The notes under the pieces were generated by a model, which made no database searches, had not been told where the DNA came from, and worked only from the letters and a program-made list of their open reading frames with translations. This document shows positions 14,501 to 26,600 of a stretch of 64,000 bases of DNA, one piece after another. The translations under genes and the position numbers were made by a program. Position 1 is the stretch's first letter. Every line of letters starts with the position of its first letter. Source of the DNA: Linnemannia hyalina (taxonomy: Eukaryota > Mortierellomycota > Mortierellomycetes > Mortierellales > Mortierellaceae); assembly GCA_019671135.1 (NCBI GenBank), contig JAHRHY010000003.1:1364001-1428000 (forward strand), in the 5' to 3' direction.

Positions 14501-17500
14501 AAGTTGTGACCAGTTCCTCTTCTGACTCCAAGGGGTCTATTCATGAAGTAGCATAGAGTTCAAACCACGGTTGTTAGTAACTAGCCACAAAATAAAGAAA
14601 TAGAGAATGTAAATAAATTTCAGCGATGCACACATGTCGTGCGGTTAGCATACCATCGACTTCGCCATCAAGTGCCGCTTGAGCACATTCCAGTCGACTC
14701 TTGAGATACGCACGAGAGAGATCGACGGTGATGCCTTGAATGTAATCCTGTGTTGCCTGCTTTGCGGAACTAATGGACGATACCATCTTGCTCCAGAAGA
14801 TCAACAGGTAGGGAATACTGTTGGGTGACCACTATTGTTGCCGGAACAGCCCATGGTCAAATGAAGCCAACAAGTCAGTTAGTAGCGCGATCTAGTAGTT
14901 CCTAACCAACAGAGTCCTAATTCAATATAACTACAACATAGTAGAAGAGTCATACCTTCCAAGAATGAAGCCCTCTAGAAGAAAACTCTCCGATCAAGGA
15001 GATCCACTGCTCGAATTCCTTGTACTCACAAATCTCGCTCAGCTGGAAGGTGCTCCTGAACTTGGAGAGCATCCTACAGAATTCGTGAAAGTTGCCGACA
15101 TCTTGAAGCTTGGCCTGTCCAGCCTGTGACTTGATCGTCAAGGCAGTCTCCCGCATGATGTGGTGAATGTAGGTGTTCCTTGTCTCATCGCTCGAGAACA
15201 ATGATCGGCGGATCGAAGCAGCCTGTGAGAGAGATTCCATGGCGAGAACAGAAGTCGCTCCTGAAAATTTTTTCCAGCACTCCCAGAGGACATCCAGGTA
15301 TTCAGGTTCCTCAAGGACAATCCTCCATGTAGTCATAGCCTGGATACTACCCACATCGTCCGACGACTCATCCGGTAGCGTTCCAATGAAATCGAATCCA
15401 AGACAAATCTTCATCAATTGCAAAATCGACTCTCTCAGCTTCTCTGACTCGGCATCTATATACCCAAGTAGGAAGGGGCAAGTTAGGCTCTCTTCCTCTT
15501 TTTCAAGCATATCTCGCACAGCTGTATCAAACACACTCCTTACCTGATGCTTGGAGCAATGACTTCAATGTTGATAATGCAAACTGGAAAACGGGAAGAA
15601 GCTGCGCATCTCTGAAGCTAACAGCAATTTTGCGATACTTTGTGGCATGTCGAGCGCTGGGCAAGTTCATTTCGGTGGCAACGGCAGTCAAAATTCGTGT
15701 TCCAATGATACGATAGGCAATGGGATTTCCAGGCTAATGTAAGGGCGCCAAAGTAAAAAAAAATAACATGTTAGAGATTGCTCCTTTTTGTCCTTTCAAT
15801 GACTGTCGTGTCTGTGTCCTTTGCGCCTTCCTCGAAAAACCTTGACTTGTTGTTGTACCTGGAAAAACACCTGGATTTGGTCGAGCAAGGCGCGAAACTC
15901 TTCATTCTCGAGCCAGCCGAGTTTTGTGATGATTGCAAAGAGTTGCGCCTGTGCTGTGATGATGAATGGCTGAGAATCCGGGTTTTGGTAGATGTATCGG
16001 AGAACAAATGTACCTAACATATATTTTGAAAGGAAAAGTGCATGGTTAGATCTCATTTTTAGTCATGCGTCTGTCTGTGTTCGAGGTTGGGTTGTGAACA
16101 CATAAATAAGCATATGTCAATAGATAGCCTGTGCCCTCTCCCAAGTAACTCTACGGGTTCCAATGATTTCCCTCTTTGAAGTCCTGTTGTCGTGAGAAAG
16201 ACAGAATGCCACTTTCTGATACCCTCTAATCGATTGCCGATAACGACCTTGATGTCCCCCGTGCCTGAGTAGACTCCTGTCTGCCGTGAGTGGTTCCTTG
16301 TTTCTGTCCATTCCGTCCACCCCAAAGGGAGAAAAGGGGGTATCGACCAATCCCCTGTTCCTGTCTCTATTGTTCGCCTGTCGATTTTCCTCCCCCGAAA
16401 ATATATCGCTCTTTTTCCCAGATGAAAAGGCTCTGCAGGTGAATCCTATGGCACTGCCAACTCGCTTTCTTTTCCTTCCTCGGGTAGTTCGAAAATAGAC
16501 TGGTAGAAAACTAATCCCTCTTCAAAAAACATGTAATGAAAAACAGAGCGAGTGAAAAGAGAATAGCATGGTAAAGCCTGACACCAGTTCCACCAAAGGC
16601 AGTGAAGATAAACTTACGAAGACCAAGTTGCTCAGGAGTAGTGAACGTAGTGAAGTGGTCCTCGACGAGATTCTTTAGCCGTGAAGTCGCAAACCTACAA
16701 GAGATCAAAAGCGAATCGAAGAAATAGCATGTTAGTGAGAGCACGTAAATCACTTATGAGTGTGGTTCTTTGGAGATAACCATGCCTTTCTTTCACAACC
16801 ATGTCACCCTTCTTTTCACCCCAACTCTCCTTCTCTCCCTCACTCCCTTGTCTTTTTCCTATCTCAACACGATGACGACGATGTGATAACTAGCTAGCAA
16901 CAATTGCTTGGCGGGGGTTGCCGGTGCAGACAGAATCGCATTCCAATTGGGAGATTTTTTTCATGCTGACATGTCAAATGACCTTGTCCTGTTTTGCTCA
17001 CTTTTTTGTTTTGTTTGTGCTGCTGCTGTCCTCCCCATTCCATGTGTCGTTATCATTCGTCAGCCTTAGCAACTTTTCTCATTGTCTCCCTGTTCAGCCA
17101 GGCCCCCAAAACGAAAACGCCTAGACAATCCCTCGTTTACCCATCTGCACCCTTCTCCCCCCGAACTTTTGTCTCCCGCGCCATGCTCCGGGAGCATTCA
17201 CGATTTTAGTTTTCCCAGTTTCTGGTTCAGTAAAACTGCCACCAGAGACATCTTCTCAAGACATGTCTTTCTATCCCGTCTTCACTTTCTTGCCCAAGTT
17301 CCAACCAACCAGTCTCGCTTCCTCAAAGGAGAGGGACAAACACAATAAGAATCAGAGTTGTCCCTATGAGAATCGAAGAAAAAGGCGAACAGGGACGAAA
17401 GGAGGAAGGAAGGGAAGAAGGGCTCTCTGGTTCCTAGTTCCAATAAAAAAAAACTGCTCTTGACCAGCTGGTCACCCACTGGTATGGCCTGGCCGGAGCA

Positions 17501-18262
17501 TGATTTGTTCTCCAATATTTCGTTCACAACGCAAAAAAAACTTTAAAAATGGCCCTTTTATCTTTTTTTTTTTTGCTTTATGCCACTTTTGAAAGAAGAT
17601 CGCAGAAAACGTCAATGGTGTAGCCAGAACAAATGAGTAACGGAAGGCATGGAAATGGGCGAGCGATTGAGGGAAGAAAGGGGTTAAAAACATGGAAATA
17701 AAAAGAAGTATGAACCATTGCGATCATTCGACTCCTCTTTTCAGAAAGAAAAGAAACAAAGTACAGATGCAAATCCTCCACCACCACCGTCCATCTCACA
17801 AAACTAATGAATCACCCCTTCCCCCCCAAAGACTATCTACCTTCACGCACCACCACCACCACCACCACCACTACTCTCTACCCCATTAAGACCTCATTGA
17901 TGACCATCAAGTTACAACTGACCCCCTCCTCTTCTTCCGTAACAAACAAAAAAATGTGAAAATGTGAAAACTACTTGCATGAGGGCGTATGGGTTTTGGG
18001 TGTTCTCGAGCAAGCTCCGACAGAACAAGGCAGACTCGATAGGGGTATTGATAGAGGGACTGTGTCCCTTGAGGTCTTCAGTCTGTGCCTGTGCAGCCGT
18101 TGCTGCTGAAGATGTAGTCGAAGAGGCGGTGGCGAGGGAGAAGGTGGGAAAGTGATAATTGAGGAGCGACTCGACTTGGATGCGACTGGCCTGGCTCGAA
18201 GGGTTGTAGAGCGTTTCGCAGTATTGCTCCAGCGAGTGGAGGTCAAGCGAAGCAGCCATCAT
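11587..18262 (-). CDS. XPO7: Exportin-7 (RanBP16-type karyopherin)
   Basis: Importin-beta superfamily nuclear transport receptor that moves proteins through the pore with Ran-GTP. Conserved exportin-7 blocks appear in order along the gene: SLEQYCETLYNP at the N-terminus, FAIITKLGWLENEEF, FDFIGTLPDESSDDVG, RRSLFSSDETR, NFHEFCRMLSKFRS, FDSSSPNGILLFRET, SGKYVNFGVFKLYGDKAL, NYWSLSRPLLGLILLNRDFY and RDRFTQNITNFRREC at the end. The protein is HEAT-repeat throughout and near the usual length of about 1,050-1,100 residues. A Gln/Ser-rich insert sits at 12060-12200. Intron 1 (16695-17978) is 1284 bp with a GC-AG boundary and intron 2 (16014-16617) is 604 bp; the others are 60-130 bp. Either of two adjacent ATGs (18262, 18259) can be the start. 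Confidence 0.93.
16695..17978 (-). other. 1284-bp GC-AG intron of exportin-7
   Basis: The only frame-preserving join of exon 1 (...NPYAL) to exon 2 (FATSRLKNLV...) uses a donor GCAAGT at 17978-17973 and the acceptor CTTGTAG ending at 16695, restoring ATG TTT GCG. Using the overlapping GTAGTT donor instead breaks the frame. The intron is about ten times the local norm and holds T/C-rich and A-rich tracts but no recognisable nested gene. Confidence 0.75.
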
Positions 18263-19124
18263 TGTGAATATGTGAATGTGTGAGGTTTGAATAAAGGGAA
18301 GGAGGGGGGGGGGGGGGGGGAATAAGGCTATGCTGGTTTTTGCAAGGAGAAGAGTAGGAAGAATTGTGAGTCAAAAGTAAAGAAGGAGAAAAAGAAAAAA
18401 GGAGAAAAGAAGAAAAGAGATGAGAAAAAGAAAGAAAGGAAAAGAACGAATGAGCAGCAACGTGCCTTTTTATGTCCTCCCCATGGGTCTCTTTCAACCG
18501 TAAAAGAGATGACTCTCTTCTCTTCTCTTCTTTTGCTGTTACTGGGTTTCCCCCCCTTTTTCTTCCCTTCGTCTTTTCTTGCTCTCCCAGGCCTGCACAC
18601 ACACCGTCAGTGCCATTCAAATGGCGGACCATTTTTTTTGTGCGACCATAACAAGGTTTCTTCAAGATGGTTTTCCTATTCTCCTTCTACCCTGACTCGT
18701 GTCCGCCCTGTCCTCTCTCCCCCACCACACACCGCCATGCCATGCCCATGCCCGCACCCGCATCCTCACTTGCCCCCCTGCGTCCTTGACCATGCCATCC
18801 TACACTGGCTCTTTCTCTTTTCTCCCAGGAACAAGGAACAATGACATATCCGTGAGATCATCACCCCAATTCTTACTCTCAATCAACCCCAACTGCCACT
18901 TGCAACACATTTGAGTGCCCTGCTGACCCTTACCCAATCCCACCTCTTTTTCATTTTTCTTCGTTACTACGTCTCTCCTGGACTCATACTATATATATTG
19001 TTGAAACCACAGTATCCTTCGCGTTGTTGTTCCACTTTAAGTTGAACCATGTTCACCTGCGTTCTCGTGACGTCACGCGCCAATGGGCGCCGTTGTCGTT
19101 TTTATTCTACTCCAGAAGGGAAAC
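18263..19124. other. Intergenic: exportin-7 promoter with poly(G) tract
   Basis: Noncoding. It holds an uninterrupted run of 17 G at 18304-18320 just upstream of the exportin-7 start, purine-rich DNA from 18345 to 18450, and the 3' flank of the TBC gene. Confidence 0.6.
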
Positions 19125-22100
19125 TCATGTCCGGAGAGGATCATCATCCTGGAGTGCTCCTCCTCCGCCTCCCGTCGCAGTACTTGCGCTACTACCACCA
19201 CCTCCCAAAATACCCACTCCTCGACTTACACTCCCAGCCAAGGGATCAATTTTCATCCGACTCGATCCCGGAGAGAAGAGGTCCATCGACGTACGAGCAG
19301 CTCCTCCTCCTCCTCCTCCCGTTCCTGTTCCTGCTCCTGCCCCTCCAGTTTTCGCTGCCGACGGTTGTGACAACCCATCATCGCCCGAATCATTCAACAT
19401 CCAGCTGAACTGAGAATTGGCCAACGAAGACCGGGGCGACTTGACTTTGTTCGCCAACCCTGATCCTGCCAATCCTGTTCCTGTCTTACTGCGAGAACTA
19501 GGCGGGGACCCCTTTCTTGATGCAGAAGAAGAGGACGAAGAAGTAGGTGTATCGCTTGCCGAGTCTCCAAGAAGATCATCAAACGAGAATGGCTTCGGCG
19601 CAGGTGGAGGCGGCACGGGGGCTGGCATATACGTCTCGGCCATGGATGCTACCGGAAGAGGTGTCGATCCAGTGCCACCAGTATTGAACCGGTACTCCTG
19701 TGGATCGCCACTACTACTGAGCCCGCTGAGATCGCTCGCCTGGCTAGAGTTCCGTGAAATACCTTGTCGCTCAATAATCGAACTGTCGCTTGTAGATCGC
19801 GATGGGCTGTTCCTGGTATTGTTGGGCTGGAGGGTATCCTGTCTTGCTGCATTGATCGGAGTTCGTTCCACTGGTGCCTGGGCTGATGTGTTTGGTGAAC
19901 TGTGGGCCTTGGGCGCAGGAGCAGGAGCAGGAGAGGCCACAACGGCAGGTTTGTCCAGCATGCCAGTCTCGATCACGAGGGGGTCCAGGTCCTTGGTAAA
20001 GCCCAAAAGGATATCACGCACATGCTCGAGACCAGAAATCGCTGCAAGGGCCGCCTTGGATGGCGATTTACCGGATCCAACATCCGGGCTCTCCTTTGAT
20101 GAAGAATTGGCAGTCGTCGTCGTCGACTCCCTGGTGACTTCTTCTCCAGTCGATGGTGACACGAACTCAGACTCCAAGATCACAAGAGCCTTAGCCACAA
20201 TCTGCCCCAGCTGAGACTGAAGTTGAATGTCGGTATTGTTGCTGCTCCCTCCTCCAGCGTTAGTGTGACTGTCCTGGTAAGGTTGCTGCCTTGCTGTCTG
20301 CTGATGAGGAGGAGGTGCGTGTTGACGAGTCAAGGCAGGCTGTCGACTGACGGATGAGACAGCCTGTTCAAACATCGGGGGAAAGTTTGGAGGAGGCGAA
20401 GCTGTATGTGGTGCATTAGCCTTCCGGATATATGATTGGGTATTTTTCTATTGAATGAAAAATAAGTGCGTGAGAACCATGAGGCCACCATTGCTCAGTT
20501 TCTTGAGAGGTTGCGCAAAAGCGACGAGACATACCTTCATGTCGTGGATTGCCTTGTTCAGGGCCGCGCCTCCCTTGCTCTCCAACACATTCTTTGTCAC
20601 ATGAACAAATCCTTCAGCTACAGGCTTGATGGCATCCAACGCTGCCGGGGGTAAATGCTGACTCAAAACACCATTTCCAGGGAAACTTCCAGACTGAGTC
20701 TTGTGGTGATCCTGATGATGCCCTCCTTGCTGTTGACGCCGCTGCTGAGGTATAGGTGAAGGTGAGGCGTCTCGGTTTTGTTGATGTTGCTGGTATGGGT
20801 TCTGGTGATGTTGTTGCTGCTGTTGGTGGTACTGGTCCGCGTCGGGAACTGGTGGCAGTGGCGGCAAAGGCTTTCCTGCAAGGATGTAGTTCTGTCGAAT
20901 GACATCCTGTCCGCCCGCTGCATTTGGCATCTTTTGAAGACGCAAAGCTTGTGGAATAAATTGATTCACATCTTTAACCGACGGGTACCGCATCAACTTG
21001 TGCAAGCAGCCTGCGAAATCCTCCTCCAGCACTAAGTTGAGACGAGTTCAGTAAGAATTAACTTTTTAGCTACGCGAGACTTTTCCCAATGGTAGCAAGA
21101 CGACGTTACTGGTGTCCAAGAGTTCGTCGATATACTCACGTTCATCCCTGATCCTCAATAACAACGCAAGTCCGATAAATATACAGATGTTCAGACTTGG
21201 ATCCTTTGCGAAGATCCCGTCCCACAGGTTCAAAACATCTTCCATGGGGAACTCTCGTCCAAAGAGCAATCGGAACCAACGACTAATGGTAAGGAGGGAA
21301 CATACGAGATGTTAGCTCTGACTAGGTAGCAACAAGCTCGTACACGGTAGTAGTATCTGTAAGCTCAATGACTTACATTCCGAACAGCTGAGGCTGGATC
21401 TCCAAACTCTTGAGGTGCAGGTAGAGCTCATTATCGACTCTCTCCAAATAATGAAAGATCCTCATGGACCATTCAATGACAGGGGTCTGCTTTCCTGGCG
21501 GTGGCTATAGGTGTCACATTCAAATGTCGATAGTTAGCCATCTTCAAACACTAACCAGTGGTATTTTCATTCTCCTGATATCCAATGTGTGTTTACCTCG
21601 GGCGTGTCTGACTTTCCAAATGGCTGGGCGCTGTGCGCGTTGTTAGGAAGCTATATCGCCCATACGTGAGTACAAAGAAAAGAGACCTTATCAGTATGCA
21701 TGCGAAAATAATGTCCTCTAATTCCCACTCAGCATACGACATAAAATAAAGGCAACGCGGTCTCCATCAGGACCCTCCATTTCCTGTCCTTTCGCTCTCA
21801 TTCCTTACCCTGGGTCGTTTGCTCGCAAATCCTTCGTCGCTGAATTCGTACCATGGCTTCGCACGACTCATGAGACTCTGGAAGAGCGCAAATGTGTCAT
21901 GTTCAATGAACTTTGCGTCAAGTACGCTCCTCATCACATCCAGCGCCGCATCCCTATACATGTGGCAATGTAATCAATGGCCGTGTTAAATAATAGTTGT
22001 GAACAGTGCAACGCCATCATATCTGAATGGTAAAGAAAGTAAACGTGACAAATATGAACTCTGGTGCTTACGAGGATGCCTCTGGGTTGCTTTGGGTATC

Positions 22101-23218
22101 AAGACTCTCGGAGGAAACAACCCAAAGAATATGAGCCAACAGCTCGTGCATTCCTTGGCGATAGGACACGTCGTGGTTGATTTTGCAATAGATAAACAAA
22201 ATGTCGTTCAATTGATCCTGAACCTTTTCCGATCGAAAGTAGTCGTTGTCTGGGAAACTATTCTCAACCATGAATGGATAAAAGTGTTATGACATGTACT
22301 ACAACGAAATCAATTGTAGGGTGGTGAGAAAGACAGGCAGCAGACAAGTCGAGCCTACGTTCGCTCGACATCCTGCTTGATGATCTTCTTGAGCTCCGAG
22401 TCAACAAAGAACTGTTGCCAGGGACTGTCCTCCGCCAAACTAAGAGGGTTGTTGAGTTCCAGATCCGGCTCAGGTCCATCATCGGCTCCAATGGCTCGGA
22501 TATACTTTCGTCGAAGCTCAACATATCGCTCACGCTCCGTCGTCATCGCAAACGGCCATGTTGAAATCTCGAGTGTGGGTATGCAGCCCAAATACACCTA
22601 GAAAACGAATGATATCAAGGAGAAAGAAATTTCAGCAATTGGATCAGAGTGCATACAAAAAACCATGCATAATGATGGGCCATGGAAGAAGAAAAGGAAG
22701 GAGATATAAAGAAGAGGAAAATAGAAATCAATAAGGGTCAGCATAGTCAGGTGTGATATTGGGTTGGTCATGAAGCACACAAAGCCTCGTCCTCTCACAG
22801 CGATTAAGAAACACAGGATCACAAAAGATGATCCACATACACTCTCTCTGTGTGTGCAATTGAACAAGTATTGCTTATTCTTATGGAGTTAATGGACTGA
22901 GCCTGGATTCTCGCTTTATTACCTTCCAGCAGACAGAACGAATGCCATCGATACCCATGTTCGAGTGTTGTGAAAGAGCACGAGCCTTGAGAGAGTCAAG
23001 ACTCAGGTTAGGGTCCTCAAAGACCTCTGTCCATTTCTCCCTAAGGAATGACACAAAGGCGTTTACCGATATGATATGGGTTCAATTGATGGTTTAGTTC
23101 CTTGCTGCAAAGTAATACTGCTTTAGTGCGTTTTGTCGATATGGTCGTCGCCTGTTGTTGGTGCATGAGAGAGAGGAAGAAAGGAGTGGACATACCGTGC
23201 ACCCTTGAGCGTGTTCAT
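19125..23218 (-). CDS. TBC1D5-like Rab GTPase-activating protein
   Basis: TBC-domain GAP related to TBC1D5, which acts on Rab7 with retromer in endosome-to-Golgi traffic and autophagy. Exon 1 is tiny: MNTLKGA(R) starts at 23218 and splices to EKWTEVFEDPNLS, then GIDGIRSVCWK. Downstream exons give NNPLSLAEDSPWQQFF, KIIKQDVERT, HDVSYRQGMHELLAHI, FIEHDTFALFQSLMSRAKPW and FRLLFGREFPMEDVLNLWD. RQGMHELLA and IEHDTF are the TBC1D5-specific forms of the TBC core. The catalytic Arg finger of the family (IxxDxxRT) is present as IIKQDVERT and the Gln finger as YRQGM. After the domain, about 500 residues (19125-20980) are Pro/Gln/Ser-rich and disordered; in TBC1D5 this region holds retromer and Atg8 contacts, but no such motif is claimed here. 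Internal exon ends were only partly resolved. Confidence 0.85.
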
Positions 23219-23619
23219 GGAGGAGACAGGGTGAAGTGTGAGGTGCTTGTGTGCTGAAGTAGGGGATTGGATGTGCGGTGAATGGTGCGTGTGATGCTGA
23301 GCAAAGGTTGAGTGTTGAGTATGAAGCGACAAGAAAAGGATAAGGAAAAGAGTTGAAGCGGAGAGAAAGAAAAGAAAGTGAATTCGATGGAAGTGATGGA
23401 ATCGCTTCTTTTTCTTTTATGCCAAGGGAAAACCATGCGAAGAAAAAATGGCAGGCGGAACAGCAACCTTTCTCGACCCCAATGCACGTCACAACAGACA
23501 TCTCAAAAACGCGACGAGCGTGAAGATAATTATTAAGGTAAGGTAAGTAGAACGATACAAGTACAAGCGACAAACAAAAGGAGCAACTAACAAAAACAAA
23601 AAAAAACTACAACAAATAT

Positions 23620-26600
23620 CTACAAGGACAGCATCGACGGGGACCCGGGTGACCCAACGCCGCTGCCACTACTAGCACCACCAACGCGTGAGAGACTCTT
23701 GTGCCGGCGAAGACTCTGGCTAGGACTCTGATTCCGACTTGGACTCTGACTCTGAACCTTGCTTCTATGACGCATCGTATGCCATTCTGCCCAGTGTCGA
23801 AGTCTGCGCTCCGACTTTCTCGGCGTGTCCATCCCATTTTCTGCAGACGACACCCCAATGGCTTCTAAACAATCACCATGTCAACAATAAGACCTTGTTA
23901 GCTTGATGAGCTTCTGAAAAAGATACTGTAACCTCGCCAAATTCAGTTTCAAAGTGTGAACTTACCAGTTGAGTGGAAACAAACATAGAGGGCCAAAGCT
24001 AAGGTCTTGAAGGGCAATAATGCAAGGAACAAAGCAGCTCCATACAAATTCCTCGCAAACGTTCTCTCCCCACCTCCAAGACAGATCCCAAGCAACGGCT
24101 GCAATGCCACAACCGCCATCATAAAACACAGCGCCAGTATCACTGGCAGCGCGTCAAGAGATCCAACCTTCTCCGCCGCGCCTACAGCGACCATCACCAA
24201 TAACACTATCGAAAAGAAAACCGCCGATGGGAGGATGACCAATGCCAGCCATTCTATCAGGGCCAGGAAATTGAGCGAACAACAGAATCGACCTCGCAAT
24301 TCCGAGATCCAGATCTGGCGCCAAAGAGCGTGGAAGGAGCTTGCCAGCAAACGACCTTGTTCCTGAAGGAAGGATTGCAGATCAGGCGTTACTCTCGAAC
24401 GATAGACCGCTTGAGGGACATAGACGATGCGACGGTCGGGGAAGGTCTGGTGCAACAGGCCTGTCAGGTACCGGTCCTCAGCTCCCTGGAGAAGGAGGCT
24501 CCGCTCATGCAGAGTGCGAGCCTTATTGCCTACAAAGCAGGAGATCACATCAGGGTGGACTAGGATGGGGATCGAGTACTGGACATCCTCGGAAGCCATT
24601 ATCTTCTTGAGCAACCGCTGTCGCTTGATCCGCTTAGTGCTGTCCTGGTGACCCTCTGCTGCTCCTCCGTCGACATTGCCATCAGCTTCACCAAACTCAA
24701 CGTCTCGCCCTTCCTCCCCTTTCACCTCAGCCAGGATCTTGTCATCATCGTCTGTGTCGGAAAAGGCGGACGTTTCATCTGAGTTGCGTTTGTCAAGCTT
24801 GACAGGGCCTGGATAATGAGACCCTTGGTGGCACCGGAGCTTGATCCGCACCAGCGAGAAGCGACTTGGCAGACATTGGACAGCACTCAAGGTGGACTCA
24901 AAAGCACTAGTGAACTGAGACGACAAGTGGTTCTCATAGTCCTGCACTCTCGCCAACCAGTTCTCGGTGGCGTTGGAGATGACTCGCTGAGCACAGACAC
25001 CCATGACTTTCTCGTTTCTCCTCAGGGTACCAACCATTCGACTCAGGCTGTGGCGGTCACACTCGATCCCAGCCTCTGCCACAAGCAGCATGTCAAAGAC
25101 GTCCGGTCCGCTCCCACCACCCATCAACCACCGCACTCGCTCAAACAACGCATACTCAAAGGACGACATAGGTTCGTTGAAGCAGACGCGATAGAGCCAT
25201 CTCAATATCAACTTCTTTTTCCACCAGGTCGCATACTCCTCTTGAACTAGGTCTTGGTCTGGGGCGCGGAGGACAAGGACATAGGGGATCCGACGGGAAT
25301 CAACCACATAGTAGCCAGAGTAGATATCCTCTGAGAATGGATCGTTTGAGAGCGACGACAGGGGCAGTTTTTCCGACTCGATGGGCGTCGATGGTTGCAT
25401 TAGACGCAGGCAGGCTAGTGACGCCTGAGAACGCTTCCCGTCAGCACCCCAGGTAGCGTCTGCCATGACCAAGAGAAGCTTGCGGCCGTCGTCGTGGTCG
25501 GCCAAGGCGAGGGAATCCAGCGTGCTCCTGATTTGGTCATCTTGATCCGTGGCCTGACAGGTCACCAGCATGAGGACGTGATTCTCGGTATCAATACTGT
25601 CGCCGCTGTCAGCGCTGTTGTTGTTCTTGTTGCTGGTGGCTCCAGTAGTCGAGCCAGAAGATCCTTTGCCAGACTCTGTCCTGGTGGACTGCGAAAAGAC
25701 AAACCAGTAGACCAATGCAGAGCCCAGACGCATGAAGGTGATCAAAAAGAGAATCGCCAGCGAAAACGTGTTGATGACAAGCGATGCCAAGCATCCACCG
25801 GCTGGTTCGCCAGAAAGCACGCCGACCTTGAAGAAGCCTTGGAAGCAGCGAGCAATGTCCTTGTAGTTGGCTTGTTTCCGGACAGCGAGTGTTGCATCCC
25901 GGCCGATGAGGCTCTTGATCCAGTACATCCGAGAGATCTCAAGCGCGCTTATTGTGGGACCGGGTACCTGAGCCAAGTAGTCGGTAGCATCAAATACTGA
26001 TCCATCATAGACAAATAGATTCCGTGACGTCGAATCTGCAATGTCGGTCCAGTGGTATGTGATCACCACATCGCTCCTCTCGAACTGGCGCAGCATGCCG
26101 TTGGAAGACGGGGCGAACGAGTGGCAGTGGTTGACCGCTGTGCTGTTGACTGAGCATTTTCCAAAGTTGGTGATTGATCCAAAAAGGTGACAGGTGTCTG
26201 ACAGATCCGGAGGTGGGAACAATACTGACATATCATCTCCATAGTGTGCGGTTAAGTACGAGTTGATTGCTGCAGATGTTGCGCCTCCTGATGCTGGTGA
26301 CGGATGAGATCCCTGTGCAAAGAACGAATCCACATCATAAACAACGCCTCGTATTGTCGCCAAACGACTGGGATTCTCAGAATTGCTTCCGTACCGCGTG
26401 GCAAATTCCGATGTCGAGAGAACTTCCCTCGAGTGCGGCCTACACGTCAAAAGGGCCAATCCAAACGCGAGGAATCCAAAGAGGATAGTGAGACCAGTGA
26501 TCAGAGAGGAAAGGGTGACTTTCTCGCGCCAATCTTGCTGCCTATCCGCGCTCCAGGACTTTGATAACACCTTTGCCGGACAACATGCCGTCCATAGGTT

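Noticed and set aside
16751..17975. Nested gene inside the long exportin-7 intron
   Set aside because: Frames are short, T/C-rich and without motifs.
18304..18320. 17-G run as a functional G-quadruplex
   Set aside because: A homopolymer may form such structures, but it is equally a slippage or assembly product; no further evidence.
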